A DNA stretch of 64,000 nt, taken from assembly GCA_018894105.1 (NCBI GenBank), contig CM032118.1:31414690-31478689 (forward strand), in the 5' to 3' direction. Below, piece by piece: positions 41,566 to 54,086 of this stretch. Below the pieces are notes generated by a model that saw only the letters and a program-made list of their open reading frames with translations, made no database searches and was not told the DNA's origin. Origin of the DNA: Jacaranda mimosifolia. Taxonomy: Eukaryota > Streptophyta > Magnoliopsida > Lamiales > Bignoniaceae. The translations under genes were made by a program, and so were the position numbers. Every line of letters begins with the position of its first letter. Position 1 is the stretch's first letter.

Positions 41566-44500
41566 ATGTCAACCAATAGTGAAGCAAGTGTGCTCAATCA
41601 AGTGTTGGGGAGTTTCCGCTGCAAAGACCAGCTCCATATAATGTCAATTAAGGATAGTATGACTTTAATGGATATGTACATTAATCTTGCAAGAAAATGG
41701 AGTGAAATCAACGCCGAGCACTTCAGTTTGCAATATATAGCTCCACATCAAAGATTGTATGTGAGTTTAACTGATGACGATGATGTCATGAATATGGTCT
41801 TACTGCATTTGACATTGAAGATGAACATTGTTGACATTCTGGTAAACCAAAAGGATGAATCAAGCAGTAGAGAAAAGAAGAACAGTGATGTTTTAAGGTA
41901 ATATTTCTACAGAATCTAAAATGTACTGCAGTTTGTAAAGTTTTGTATTTGAAGTGTTCCGAAATTGCACTCTGTATATTTGAAAATCTTTCTGTATTTA
42001 TAGCGTTCTACATTATACTTCATTGCATTTAACATTGTACTTCATCTCACAAAAATTATACTTTATTATGTAAGTTTTATACTTCAAGTGTTTTACTAAA
42101 GGATTATCTAAAATTGTACTGCAACTTGTAGAGGTTTATACTTGAAGTGTTTCCAAATTGTACGTAATCTATACAAAATTATACTTTCTATTTCTGAAAT
42201 TATTCATTTAACCAAAACTGTACTGAGTTGGTAGGGTTTTATACTTCAATTGTTCGGAAATTGTACTTAATTTTACACAAATTTGTACTCCAGTTATCTG
42301 AAATTGTACTTCATTTCACTAAAATTGTACTCTATTATTTAAGTTTTATACATCAAAGTGTTCTACTAATTGATATCTAAAGTTATACTGCTATTGCTAA
42401 CGGTTTATACCTGAAGTGTTCAAAAACTGTACTTCTTTTTATTCAAAATTGTACTTCAATTTTTTGATATTATACTTTATTTTACAAAATCTTTACTTAT
42501 TTATTGAAGGTCTATATTTTAAGGGTTATATTTATCAATTATCCAAAATACACTGCAGTTGCTAGGGCTTTATACTTTAAGAGTTTGAAATTGTAATTCA
42601 CTTTATCTAAAATTGTACATTTATTTTCTGAAATTATATTTTCTTTTGTACTTCATTTTATAGAAACTTGTACTCTTTTTATTGAAGTTCTATACTTCAA
42701 GTGTCCTAAATTGTACGTTATTTTATATAAACTTGTTCTTCAATTATCTGAATCTACTATTTGACTTTCATGTTTTCTACTAATAAAATTTCCAATTTGT
42801 ACTGAAATGCTAAGGTTTTATACTTCAAGTGTTCAGAAATCGTTCTTCATTTAATCAAAAATTGTACTTCTATTTTTTAAAATTATACTTTATTTTATAC
42901 ATCATTTTATTTAAATCTGTACTCTTGTCATTGAAGTTTTATACTCCAGGTATTCCCAAAATGTACTTTATTTTACCTAAACATGTACTCCATTCATTGA
43001 AGTTCTATACTTCAAGTGTTCGAAGTTGTACTTCATTTTATCTGAACTTGTACTTCAATTATCTGAATCTATTATTTAATTTAGAAGCAACTACAAATGG
43101 ATTATCAAAAAATTATACTGCAATAGCTAAAGTTTTATACTTCAGGAGTTTCGAAATTGTACTTCAGATTATCTAAAATTGTACTTCAATTTTCTGAACT
43201 TATACTTCAATTCTTACATAATTTCACCTAAATCTGTATATTCTTTTCATTGAAGTTCTATACTTCAGGTATTCTGAAATTGTATTTCACTTTGTCTAAT
43301 ATTGTACTTCAATTTTTTGAAGTCATACTTCATTTTATACATCATTTTACCGAAACTTGTACCCCATTCATTAAAGTTCTATACTTCAAATGTCTGAAGT
43401 TGTATTTCATTTTATTTGAACTTGTACTTTAATTATCTAAACCTATTATTTAATTTTTAAGCGTCTACTAATGTATTATCTAAAAATTATACTGCAATAG
43501 CTAAGGTTTTATACTTCAGTTGTTCTTAAATTGTACTTCACTTTATATAAAATTGAACTTAGATTTTTTGAAATTATACTTCGGTTTTTACATAATTTAA
43601 CCTAAATTTGTATTCTTTTCAATGAAGTTCTATACTTCAGGTCATCTCAAATTGTATTTCACTTCTTTTACTTATGTTTCTTAAAATTATACTTCATTTT
43701 ATCTAAATCTGTACTCTTTTAATTGAAGTTCTGTACTTCAGGTGTTCTCAAATTGTACTTTATTTTATTTTAGCTTGTACTTCAATTTTCTGAATCTCTT
43801 AATTAATTTTCAAGTGTTCTACTAATGAATTATCCAAAAAATTGTACTGTAATTGCTACGTTTTATACTTCTATTGTTTTGAAATTGTACTTCTTTTATT
43901 TGAAATTATACCACAATGCTGAATTATTCTACATATTGTACTTTATTTTACCTAAAATTGTACTTCATTTGTCAACCTCAAGGGATGCAGTCGATGAGGA
44001 AATTGGTTCGACCAATGCATCACTCAATGAATTGGCTTTAATTAGCAACTCAATTGATGCATGGAGGAATTGCATATATGGAGAGGGTCAAACATTCAAG
44101 GATGCTGAGGAGTTCAGAATAATGCTTAAGAATTATGCAGTGTCTACTTTGCGGTCGTTTAAATACAAGAAAAATGACAGCAAAAAAATCATAGCCGTTT
44201 GCAGTGATGAAAATTGCAAATAGAGAATCTATGCATCAAGGCATGAAGCTGATAAATTATTTGGCATTCGAAAATGCAATCTACAGCACACATGTGGTGA
44301 GGCTAATCTTTGGACAAGGGGACATCCTAAAGTCGATTCCGCTTGGTTGCTAATATAGTGAAGGATAAATTGAGATCAGAGCCATGTTATCGGCCCTCTA
44401 CCATACTGAAAGATATTCACAGAGAATATGGTGTGGAACTTAGGTACCATAAATCATGGATGGGTAAGGAATTAGCTATGCATGACATCCATGGAGCTGA

Positions 44501-45899
44501 GAAGGAATCTTATGATAAGTTGAGGTGGTACTGTGATGCTGTGAATAGGACAAACCCTGGAAGTATTGCAGACTGTGAGATTGACCCAATCAGTCGAAAA
44601 TTTTGTCGGCTATTTATATGTTTCACTGCCTGCCTTCTTGGTTTTCTCAGGGGATGCAGGCCATTGATATTCTTTGACGGCACCCATATTAAAAATAAAT
44701 ACAAAGGAGTTTTACTCAGCACTGTCAGTAAGGATGCTAATGATGACTTATTCACGATAGCATATGCAGTTGTTGACTCTGAAAATGATATTAATTGGGA
44801 GTGGTTCTGCTTTAAGCTGAGAAGTGTCTTAGATTCTAAATATCTGCCTGGCTTGTCAAGGTTTACTTTCTTCTCCGATCGACATCCAGGTCTTCTTAAG
44901 GCCCTCCCCATGATATTTCCCAGTAGCCACCATACATATTGCTTGAGACACTTAGTGGATAAGTTTAAGAAACAAGTAAGTGTACTCTATCTTTGTTTGT
45001 GAGACAATTATGTGAAATAAACTCTACTTCATAACATTAAGTACATTACTGTTCTATTATTTTAAATTCAGGCATTAAGGAAGTACCCTCTACATAACAA
45101 GAAACATTGGTGTTCTATTTTTATGAAAGCTGCATATGCGCCTACAAGGCAGGAGTATACCCGACATATAGGCAACATGTTGGAGTCAATGCCGCTTGCC
45201 AGAGACTTTATTATGCAGTCTGACCCACCATGTTGGGAAAATTCTTTATTCAGTGGAGATCGATGGGGGGTAATAAACAATAATCAAGCAGAAAGTTGGA
45301 ATAATTGGGTTAAACCAGCCCGATTTATGCCAGTTGCAGCCATAGTTGATCACATACGCATGCAAATAATGGTTATGATGCATGATAGACGAGAAGAATC
45401 TCATAAGATGGTTGGTCAATTTTGTCCCAAGCAAGAGAAGAAGTTGGCAATCAATCATATGCGTTTTCGTAACTTAAAAGTTGTCATGTCTAGTGGTTGG
45501 AGCTTTGAGGTGATTGAGCAAGATAAATCGTATGCTGTAGATTTACAAAGCAGAGTTTGTTCGTGCGGAGCATGGCAGATTGATAAAATAACATGCAGAC
45601 ATGCTTGTGCTTGTATCGAGTCAAAGTCACTTTCACCGTATGACTTCACCGATCAATACTACCGAGTTGAGATGTATCAACAAGCATACCAGGCAGTTAT
45701 AAACCCTATTCCTACGTTTGATTTACAAATGTTCCCTGTATATGATGATGACGTCATTCATGCACCTGATTGTCGATCTCAGCCTTGGCATAGAAGGACA
45801 CAGAGGATTCCATCACAAATTGAGAAACGTGTAATTAAGTGTAAAAGGTGTGGTAGAACAGGGCATAATCGTCGAACATGCAAAGAATCAATAAACTAG
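41566..45899 (+). pseudogene. MULE transposase (mudrA-like), one stop and one frameshift
   Basis: Three exons: 41566-41897, 43983-44975, 45072-45899, with phase-matched GT..AG introns. Exon 1 encodes an acidic PB1-like N-terminus (MSTNSEASVLNQVLG). Exon 2 has a MuDR-type DNA-binding region (FKDAEEFRIMLKNYAV, CSDENCK, LFGIRKCNLQHTC) and the MULE DDE core (LIFFDGTHIKNKYKGVLLSTV, FTFFSDRHPGLLKALP, HTYCLRHL). Exon 3 has NNQAESWNNW, a SWIM zinc finger (VCSCGAWQIDKITCRHACAC) and a CCHC knuckle (CKRCGRTGHNRRTC). TAG at 44221-44223 stands where CKWRIYAS is expected (TGG to TAG), and a base is missing near 44346, shifting the frame between DSAW and VANIVKD. It is otherwise very well preserved, suggesting recent loss. 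Confidence 0.9.
41898..43982. repeat. GTAC-word array filling intron 1 of the transposase gene
   Basis: The whole 2.1-kb intron is a succession of TTGTACTTCATTTTA, TTTTATACTTCAAGTGTTC and GAAATTGTACTT-like words every 20-40 bp. Longer segments recur (for example TTGAAGTTCTATACTTCA near 43250, 43370, 43623 and 43722). It is non-coding; translations in all frames are shadows of the repeat. Confidence 0.85.
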
Positions 45900-47138
45900 T
45901 TAACTTTTGTACCTTAATACGGGATAATTGTACTTGATTTCTTCGCATTTGCGCCTCACTTGGGCAATGAAGCAAGTGATTTAGCGTGAAATTAGCATTC
46001 TTGCATGTTGTCCGAGATATAGTTAACTTTTGTACCTCAATACAGGATAATTGTACTTGATTTCTTTGCATTTGCGCCTCACTTGGGCAATGAAGCAGGT
46101 GATTTAGCGTGAAATTAGCATTCTTGCATGTTGTCCAAGGCATAGTTAACTTTTGTACCTCAATACGGGATAATTGTACTTGATTTCTTCGCATTTGCGC
46201 CTCACTTGGACAACTTTGTACTTAATATCTTGGTATTTTTACTAATATTTTTGAATTGAAATTTGTTCAAAGATTTGATTTTTAATTCTTGGTAATTAAT
46301 AACCAAACTATTGAAGTATGTGTCTAATATTTATTATATGAATAAAATAATATTAAAAACTTTAAGTTGTTAATCACTAGTGTTCAACGGATGAATGTTA
46401 TCAATCGCAGTAATGAAAGAATACTTATGCTTTCAAAGATGTAACGAAATGAGAATTTGACGATGCTATCCACCCTATCATCCGTACAAATTCGTACTTC
46501 ACCAGATCCGACAATCTCAAATTATTGTACTTGCCCATCATTACAATTATTGGAGAATAATTATTCAATTTGAATAAGTGTACTTCAAGAAAACAAATCT
46601 TATACTTGGATTGTCCGATTTTGTACTTCATATCTCCAGAATTGTACTTCATTTGTACTTCGTTCCCCTGATTTGTACTTTGTTTCCCTGGAATTGTACT
46701 CAAGAACCCCGCCTTGTTTCAATTGAATTTAAGTGTTCTTCAGCGACACACATTTTATACTTTCTTTGTTTTGGGTTTGTACCTCATTGCCCTCAAAATG
46801 CACTCAAATCTGCAGCCCAGTTTCAATTGAATTGAAGTGTACTTCAACGAAGCACATTTTATACTCTGTTTATATGAATTTGTGCTTTGTTTCCTGTGAA
46901 TTGTACTCAAGATCCCCGCCTTGTTTCAATTGAATTTAAGTGTTCTTCAGCGACACACATTTTATACTTTCTTTGTTTCGGGTTTGTACTTCATTTCCCC
47001 TGAATTGTATTCAAATTCCCTGCCCAGTTTCAATTGAATTTAAGTTATAAATAATTAATGGAAAATTACACTTACATACAAAATAATATTATAAACAAAT
47101 TATGTTTCAATTTACACATGTATTTACATACAAGTGAT
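45899..47138. repeat. Tandem 123-bp units and GTAC words between the convergent MULE genes
   Basis: A unit starting GTTAACTTTTGTACCT begins near 45899, 46022 and 46145 (about 2.5 copies, nearly identical). Beyond it, to 47040, GTACTTCA/TTTATACTTT words and a longer segment (CGCCTTGTTTCAATTGAATT near 46711 and 46916) repeat. The first unit overlaps the transposase stop codon. Confidence 0.8.
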
Positions 47139-48244
47139 TCAAATCCTGGCATTTTCATGACTTAATATTGTATATGCCATTTTCGCACGATATTTATCAA
47201 TTTCAATTGTTCTAGCATCCCTCCAGAACTCGAGGGTGTCTCTAGCAAAACATTCTGTCCAAAGGCATACATAGACACCACAATCCATTGTACCCACTTG
47301 CTGCCTGCCTTTTCTCGACTTTATCTGTTCATCCACACGACTCCCCAATGAAAGCTTCATGTACTGAAAATAGAATGAAGCCTACAAAAGTATTGATCAG
47401 TTGTTGACTCCCTAATTTATGAAGAAATCATATGGAAAGAAAGCAAACTTACAATAGCAATAGCTATCGATTTGTATCTGACGGCTATTATTGAATTCAT
47501 GTATAAGAAAGAACGAGTCGAGGTGTGGAGGACAACCAAGAACCAATGCTGGTGCCGGCAAATCAGTAGGATTATGTAACGACACTCGTTTAAAACATCC
47601 ACCGTGACCTCTTCCAAGTCTATACAGGTGAAGTTGTTTAGTTTAAGCTTCAACTCCACAAATTCTTCATCCGTAATATCCTTGATGTTGCGTTCCTCTA
47701 GTCGGTCTAATATATTAGCCTATGAAGTATAAAACAAATGGTTAGACTCATATATCACCGTGAACTAAATTAAGTTAGGAAACTGCCACATACCTGTGCT
47801 ACTGAGGACGTAAACCACACCTTGTGGTGACACTTCTTCCTGAAACATGGGCTACATAATATCGACATTAACAGTCCACTATGTCACCAGTAAGTTCTCC
47901 TCCAAATAAGAGCTCACAAAAGTTTTGTCCATCTAGAAATTGTATTGCTCCTTCCCATACAGTCACCCTACACAATTGTTAATTGTTAGTTCAGATACCA
48001 ATTTATCCAACAGAAAAATAATAAGCAAATTTTGTTACCTCAAATTATCTCTTCTGACAAAGTTGTCGATGACTTCTCGCTTTTCTACTGGAATAAGAGC
48101 AAGACCTCTATAATCAATCCTTCCTTTATAGGGATCGGCCACTTCAGTCTTTGGAATGGTTGGTTCATCTGCCACCTGGCGATGGGGTACAAAACACAGC
48201 ACATAGGTACAAAGTATCAACTATTGAAGTAGAAAATATAAGCA

Positions 48245-48850
48245 CATGAAGTACAGATATCACCAACATGGAGTACAAAAATTAAGCACAGTAGGTATAA
48301 AGTGTCAACTGTTGAAGTAGAAAAGATAAGCACATGAAGTACAGGCATCACCAATATGGTGTACAAAACTCAAGCACAATAGGTATAAAGTGTCAACTAT
48401 TGAAGTAGAAAAAATCAGCACTTGAAGTACAGATATCACCAACATGGTGTACAAAACTCAAGCACATTAGGTATAAAGTGTCAACTATTGAGGTGGAAAA
48501 GATCAGAACTTGAAGTACAGATATCACCAACATGGAGTACAAAAATTAAGCACATTAGGTATAAAGTGTCAACTATTGAGGTAGAAAAGATCAGTACTTG
48601 AAGTACAGATATCACCAACATGGTGTACAAAACTCTAGCACATTAGGTACAAAGTGTAAAGCACAGAAGTACAGATATCACTAACATGGAGTACAAAATT
48701 CAAGCACATTAAGCATAAAGTGTAAAGCACAGAAGTACAAATATCACCAACATGGAGTACAAAAATCAAGCACAATAGGTATAAAGTGTCAACTATTTAA
48801 GTAGAAAAGATCAGCACATAAGTGCAAGTATCACCAACATGAAGTATAAG
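48245..48850. repeat. 88-bp tandem repeat in an intron of the Ulp1-like gene
   Basis: Units with GTACAGATATCACCAACATG begin near 48251, 48340, 48427, 48515 and 48603, then 48669 and 48735. Spacings are 89, 87, 88, 88, 66 and 66 bp. Each unit ends with AGGTATAAAGTGTCAACTAT. The repeat lies between exons 4 and 5. Confidence 0.85.
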
Positions 48851-50599
48851 ACACCATCCATTAAGTGCAAATACCAACCAATCAAGTATAAGATATCATA
48901 ACATTTATTACAAACATATAGTTTACAAATGAAATGCAAGTAGCAAAAAAATAAAACATTAAGTAGTGTACAACACCTTCTTCTCTTCTTATTCTTTATT
49001 TTTTCGTGCACGAGGATGAGCACAATAGGTCTTTGTCACTTGTCTTCCTCTTTTGGCTGGTGTGGTGCTCGGGGGGCTGACAAAATCTAGAGATTTCTGT
49101 TTTGGCTTCCTGTCTCCTCGATTGTGCACATTTGTCACAATCGAGGACATCACATTTGCCACTTCAATTTCAGATTCCTCGAACTCAGCCGCTTGAATTG
49201 GTATATAATGTTTTGTCTTCAAAGGTAAGGGGGAATCTAAATGATCATAACGTTGTTTGGTTTGACTTTCTTCATCCAACATGTCTTCAGAATCATCCCC
49301 TTCTTTCTGTGCATCATGTACCAAATCAAGTTCCCCCTCATGCACATACTCACCAGCTTCTTCCTCAAGCTCCACCCCATCAGTCTCTTCATCAGTTAGA
49401 TGCTCATCCTCACCCTGCCCCTTCATTGCCATGTATTCGAATGAAGCAATTTTTTCTTTCAATGATTTAATTTCTTCACCTTTCGCTGCAATAATTGCTT
49501 CATATATTGTATGATCACAGACATGGACTTCACTGATGGAAGTATTGGTAACCTCTGATTTCTTAATCAAATTTGCCAATTCTAACTCCTCTAGAGCAAG
49601 GTTGAGGGCTACAACCTATTATAATGGAAATAATTATCAAATTCAAATTATTATACAAAAACAAATAATGAATTATTACAATTATTACCATATATGTTGT
49701 GACTTGCTTCAATTTATTCTCTGCCTGCTCCACATTTTGTGGGAGTTTGCTATCCTTCCACCAGTAAAAGCGTGGAAACTCAAACAAACTCACTGGTGAA
49801 GCTAGTGATAGGATGCGTTCATAAACCTATGTCTGTCATTCATAAATCGAAAAATTATACTCACTTGAATATAAATATAATCAATGTCATTAGAAAAATG
49901 AAGCAAACACTTACCATCAAGCCGACTGTACACCCATCAATGTACTTCTTTCTTCTTTCTCCACCTACTCCTAAATGGTTCTTCATATCTTGCACAAGAA
50001 AACTGTATACAGCTATGCCCCATGCATACAGACCAACTCTAGACAAATTGTCCAAGTATGGTAGGAGAAATCGTGGAGTCCAATAATTAGATGTTGGAAA
50101 TAGAATACAATTAAAAACAAAAACTATGTACAACCTACAAAAATTATTCAAGTCCTCCACACTATCCTTATATACATACTCCTCAAGTGTTTTTTCTATT
50201 TCAGATCTAGTTATATTCTGCAACTTTCCAGAAAAAAGGCGGTCAAAGGTTGAAGACTTCAACTTCAATGTTATATCAACAGATTGCCCCACGTGTGGCA
50301 ACCCTAAAACCATTGAAAATTCAGCTGCAGAAAAAGGAACCTCAACCCCCTCCGCAAAATGAAATGAGAGCTTTTTTGGGTCAAAGCTCCTAACTATAGC
50401 TTCAAGCCGAATGAAGCTTGAACTTAACTTAGGCATATCCATGTATATATAGAAAGGGGTATTCTTCAATGCATCAAAATGTTTGGACCCCATCTTGGAC
50501 TTCACAAGCTCCAACTTACTCTGAAAATATTGGGGAGAGCAACGAGAACAGACCTCACAATGTCTTAGCTTTGCTGCAATGAGAAAAAAAAAGTATATA

Positions 50600-52010
50600 A
50601 ACAGATAATAAACTAACCCTTTTAGATAGAGTGTACTACACTTTCAGTTATTCAATACTTCATGCTTGAATTTTTTATATTACAGTTGCTTCTAAAATGT
50701 AATGCAGATACACAGATTATATACTAGAGTTCCATTTAATGTATACTACATGCTTAAAGGTTTTATACTTCAGTTGCTTCTAAAATGTACTGCAGATACA
50801 AAGATTATATACTACATTTTCAGTTGATGTATAATGCAGGCTTGAATGTTTATGTACTAAGATGCTTCTAAAATGTACTGCATACACTTATGCCTAAAGT
50901 GTACTGCCAGTTTGAATGTTTTATACTACATTTGTTTCTAAAATGTACTGCACCTACAGAGATTTTATACTACACTTTTGCCTAAAGTGTACTCCAGATG
51001 CTTCTAAAATGTACTGCAGCTATTCAGATTATATACTACCTTTTGTCTAATGTATACTGCAAGCTTGAATGCTAAATACTACATACATTTGTTTCTAAAA
51101 TGCACTACAGCAACACAGATTATATACTACACTTATGACTAAAGTGTACTGTCAATTTGAATGTTTTATACTACATTTGTTCTTGAAATGTACTACACCT
51201 ACAGAGATTTTATGCTACACTTTTGCCTAAAGTATACTCCAAATGCCCTAAAATGTACTGCAGCTATGCAGATTATATACTACCTTTTCCCTAATGTGTA
51301 CTGCAAGTTTGAATGCTTTATACTACACATATGCCTAAAGTGGACTGCCAGTTTGAATGTTTTATACTACATTTGCTTCTAAAATGTACTGTATCTATTC
51401 AGATTATATACTACCTTTTGCTAATATATACTGCAAGTTTGAATGCTTTATACTACATACATTTGTTTCTAAAATATACTGCAGCAACACAGATTATATA
51501 CTACACTTATGCCTAAAGTGTACTGTCAGTTTGAATATTTTATACTACATTTGTTTCTGAAATGTACTGCACCTATAGATATTTTATGCAACACTTTTGC
51601 CTAAAGTGTACTCCAAATGCCCTAAAATGTTCTGTAGCTATGCAGATTATATACTACCTTTTTCCTAATGTGTACTGCAAGTTCGAATGCTTTGTACTAC
51701 ACATATGTTTAAAGTGTATTGCCAATTTGAATGTTCTATACTACATTTGCTTCTAAAATGTACTGCATCTACAGAGATTTTATACTACGCTTTTGCCTAA
51801 AGTGTACGCCAGATGCCCCTAAAATGTATTGCAGTTATACAGATTATATACTACCTTTTCCCTAATGTATACTGCCAGTTTGAATGTTTTATGCTACATT
51901 TGTTTCTATGTTACCCAGATTATATATTACACTTTTATTGATGTGTACTGCATGCTTCGATGTTCTGTACTACAGATAACACACTACCACATTCAGATAA
52001 TTTTATAATA
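50600..52010. repeat. GTACTGCA/TATACTAC array in intron 1 of the Ulp1-like gene
   Basis: Words AAAATGTACTGCA, CAGATTATATACTAC, CCTAAAGTGTACT and GTTTGAATGTTTTATAC follow in the same order many times. Successive CAGATTATAT or AGATTATAT starts are about 88 bp apart where regular (50712, 50800). It is non-coding. Confidence 0.85.
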
Positions 52011-52548
52011 TAATTTCACCATATAAGTTCAGTTAAAAAGAAGTATAAAGCCTTAAAAGGTGAAGTGCAACTTTCATGACCTTCAAGTACAAATCAGAAC
52101 TTCCCATCTCACAATAGAAATCATATATATATCAAATGGGTTCAAGTGTTTAACGACTAAAAAATGAATAAAAACCCTAAAAACCCTAAACATGAGAAAA
52201 TAGACAACAAATCAGTGTAAAACTGAAAAATCACGGACATTTGAAGTTTCAAATGCAGAAAACATTCCTTTGTTCCTTTTCGTCACTTCTTTTGTACTTT
52301 GCTTCTTCTTGCCGCTGTTTTTCCTTCCATTGTCGCAGAAAAATGGCAAAAATTTTGTTGCTGTTTTTTTTTTTTTAACTTCTTCTTCTTCTTCTTGCGT
52401 CAGTGGTAGAGGAACGGTTTCACACCCTTTTGTTTTGACACTTAGAGAAGTCGATTTCATGCAAAAATATAAAAAAAAGAAAGTGTTCTTCTTAAGAGAT
52501 AACGTATTTCCCAGGTATTTTTGTTATTTTTTCCAGTTGCAAGGGTAT

Positions 52549-52682
52549 ACAAGTCTTTTTAAAAGATATGGGGAGTGATTCCTAACTTTTGTGAAAAAAT
52601 GGGGAGTTTAGTATGTAAATATTTAAATGGGGATTAAACACTAAATTAAAAGTAGATTGAGGAATTTTTTTTTAATTAAATC
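52549..52682. repeat. Right terminal inverted repeat of the large MULE
   Basis: Reverse-complemented, it resembles the left end of the smaller MULE (55187-55330): ACTAAACTCCC, TTTTTTCA.AA..TTAGGAATCACTCCCCA. It then reaches GATTTAATT at the terminus next to the 9-bp duplication. Confidence 0.75.
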
Positions 52683-52691
52683 ATATTTTTT

Positions 52692-54078
52692 TATAAAATA
52701 ATTAATTAAAAATAAAATATATTAAGTATAAATACATCAAATCAGAATGCGACGTGCAATATAAGATTTAAAATGAGTTACTTTAGAGTGGATCGATATT
52801 TCAGTAGTCGTGGAAATATTGTAAGGTGGACATGCATTGTCGGAAGAAGTGTGACCAGCAAGCCATTCGAATTGTGTGCTCGACAAGGAACACAAAAGTC
52901 AAGAACACAATTGTTGACTCACATTTCTGCAATCCGTCCCATTCCTATTTTAGCTTTTTCCAATTGGCGTGACACAATTGATAGGGATATTTAATAGTGT
53001 ACCCACTTTAAATATTATATCATTGATTTGTGGGTTATTTGAGTATCTATACTCTTTAAAGAAAGGCAATATTTTTAAAATTGAATCGGAGATGTTATTG
53101 ATTATTGGTTCAATCGATATGATGTCATAATACGTAATAATTATATTTAATTTTATAATTATATAATATTTTAATATTAATAAAAAATAAAATTTTCAAA
53201 GAATATTATTTCACAATTAGTACACTATAAATAAATAAAAAATAATATTTTACATTAATTTAAGTAATAACTCGTTTTATGTTTCAACTCCAAGTAAAAA
53301 TAATTTTTTCTACGTTAAATATTCAACATAATTTAAGATAGATTAAATAAAATAAAACAACAAATTAAATATAAGCATTCACATATAATTACCACTTCAT
53401 TAAATTTCAAGGAAATAAATTCATGTCCAAAATTTTTAATCATCATCTTTCAACTCATAATTTCTCTTTTTTTTTTATATATATTTTTTATTTTTAAAAA
53501 AAAATTAATTTTTAAATTGTTTTTAAAAAAGAAAAATAAATAAATCGATCAAAAACTGATCGAGCCGGTACTGGTTTAATGGGTTTTCACTGTCATCGAT
53601 TTTTATGCTTTAACCGGATCGAATCGGCCTTGGTCACTAGTCCGATTTTCAAAAGAGAAGTACTAATCATCTTTTTTCTTTATGTATTGCTGAGTTATTT
53701 TTTAAAAGTATTATAATTATTACTTTTTAATTATTATAATTTTTTTCATTTTATTTGTCTAAATATTCAAATAATTTCATTGAAATTATTTAAAAAAATA
53801 CAGTATTATTTAGAAAAATAAAAAATATTTTTATTTATTTTGTATAATATAAAAATCTTAGTATATGAGCTTGATTCCTATAAATGACATTAATAATGAT
53901 GATCAAAGTCCATCGACCAATATTAATAGACATTGATTCCACAAAACATTATCTCATTAGCATGTATTGGTAAGAAAGTTTAGTTTTGTTCTAAAAATGC
54001 AACTCGTAAAATGAGAAAGGAAAGACATGCATCTTATGTGTTACTTGTTAGGCTAAGCTTTGGGCTACTTCTGATACG
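52692..54078. other. Spacer between the two MULEs
   Basis: Mostly AT-rich. 52770-52990 is GC-richer but its translations show no domain I know. 53560-53650 has GATCGAGCCGGTACTGGTTT and GGATCGAATCGGCC-like inverted words resembling low-complexity MITE interiors, with a possible partner near 53090. Ends were not resolved. Confidence 0.35.
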
Positions 54079-54086
54079 GGCATATA

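Larger units (their letters stand above)
47139..52460 (-). pseudogene. MULE second gene: DUF1985-like N-terminus and Ulp1 (C48) protease, broken
   Basis: Exons read on the minus strand: 52460-52268 (basic MKSTSLSVKTKGCETV..), 50573-49915, 49826-49689, from 49615 (acidic linker, end uncertain), 48175-48039, 47967 to about 47790, 47719-47453 and 47381-47139. Exon 2 has HCEVCSRCSPQYF and PFSAAEFSMVLGLPHVG, as in DUF1985 proteins. The protease part has RHQHWFLVVLH (catalytic His) and QQVGTMDCGVYVC (Gln and Cys). The Asp position reads YMNSI, with Asn instead. Defects: the intron 1 donor is GA instead of GT (52267-52266), and one base is missing near 47872 in exon 6. Ulp1 enzymes process SUMO-like modifiers; the role in MULEs is unknown. 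Confidence 0.8.
41165..52682 (+). mobile_element. Large Mutator-like element (MULE) carrying mudrA-like and Ulp1-like genes
   Basis: An 11.5-kb element is bounded by a perfect 9-bp direct repeat ATATTTTTT (41156-41164 and 52683-52691), the Mutator hallmark. Both ends carry long related inverted repeats (left 41165-41350, right 52549-52682) sharing the ACTCCC...TTTAG.GATCACTCCCC block. Inside are a mudrA-like transposase on + (41566-45899) and a convergent Ulp1-domain gene on - (52460-47139). MULEs with a Ulp1-like second gene are known in plants (for example Kaonashi-type in Arabidopsis). All introns and the intergenic part are made of GTAC-word arrays. Confidence 0.9.

Noticed and set aside
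42829..43432. ORFs of 60-115 codons in the transposase intron
   Set aside because: Same reason: repeat-encoded frames with TTGTACTT words and no start context or domain.
41898..43982. CRISPR-like regularity of short repeats
   Set aside because: The repeats are degenerate, not identical, spacers are not unique inserts, and they lie in an intron of a plant transposon gene.
49102..49514. Open frames on the plus strand of up to 122 codons
   Set aside because: They are antisense shadows of the acidic linker exon of the Ulp1-type gene, with Ser/Pro/His-rich translations typical of such shadows.
51161..51756. Several 60-70 codon ORFs rich in Tyr, Cys and Leu
   Set aside because: They are translations of the tandem repeat in an intron; all differ only as the repeat differs.
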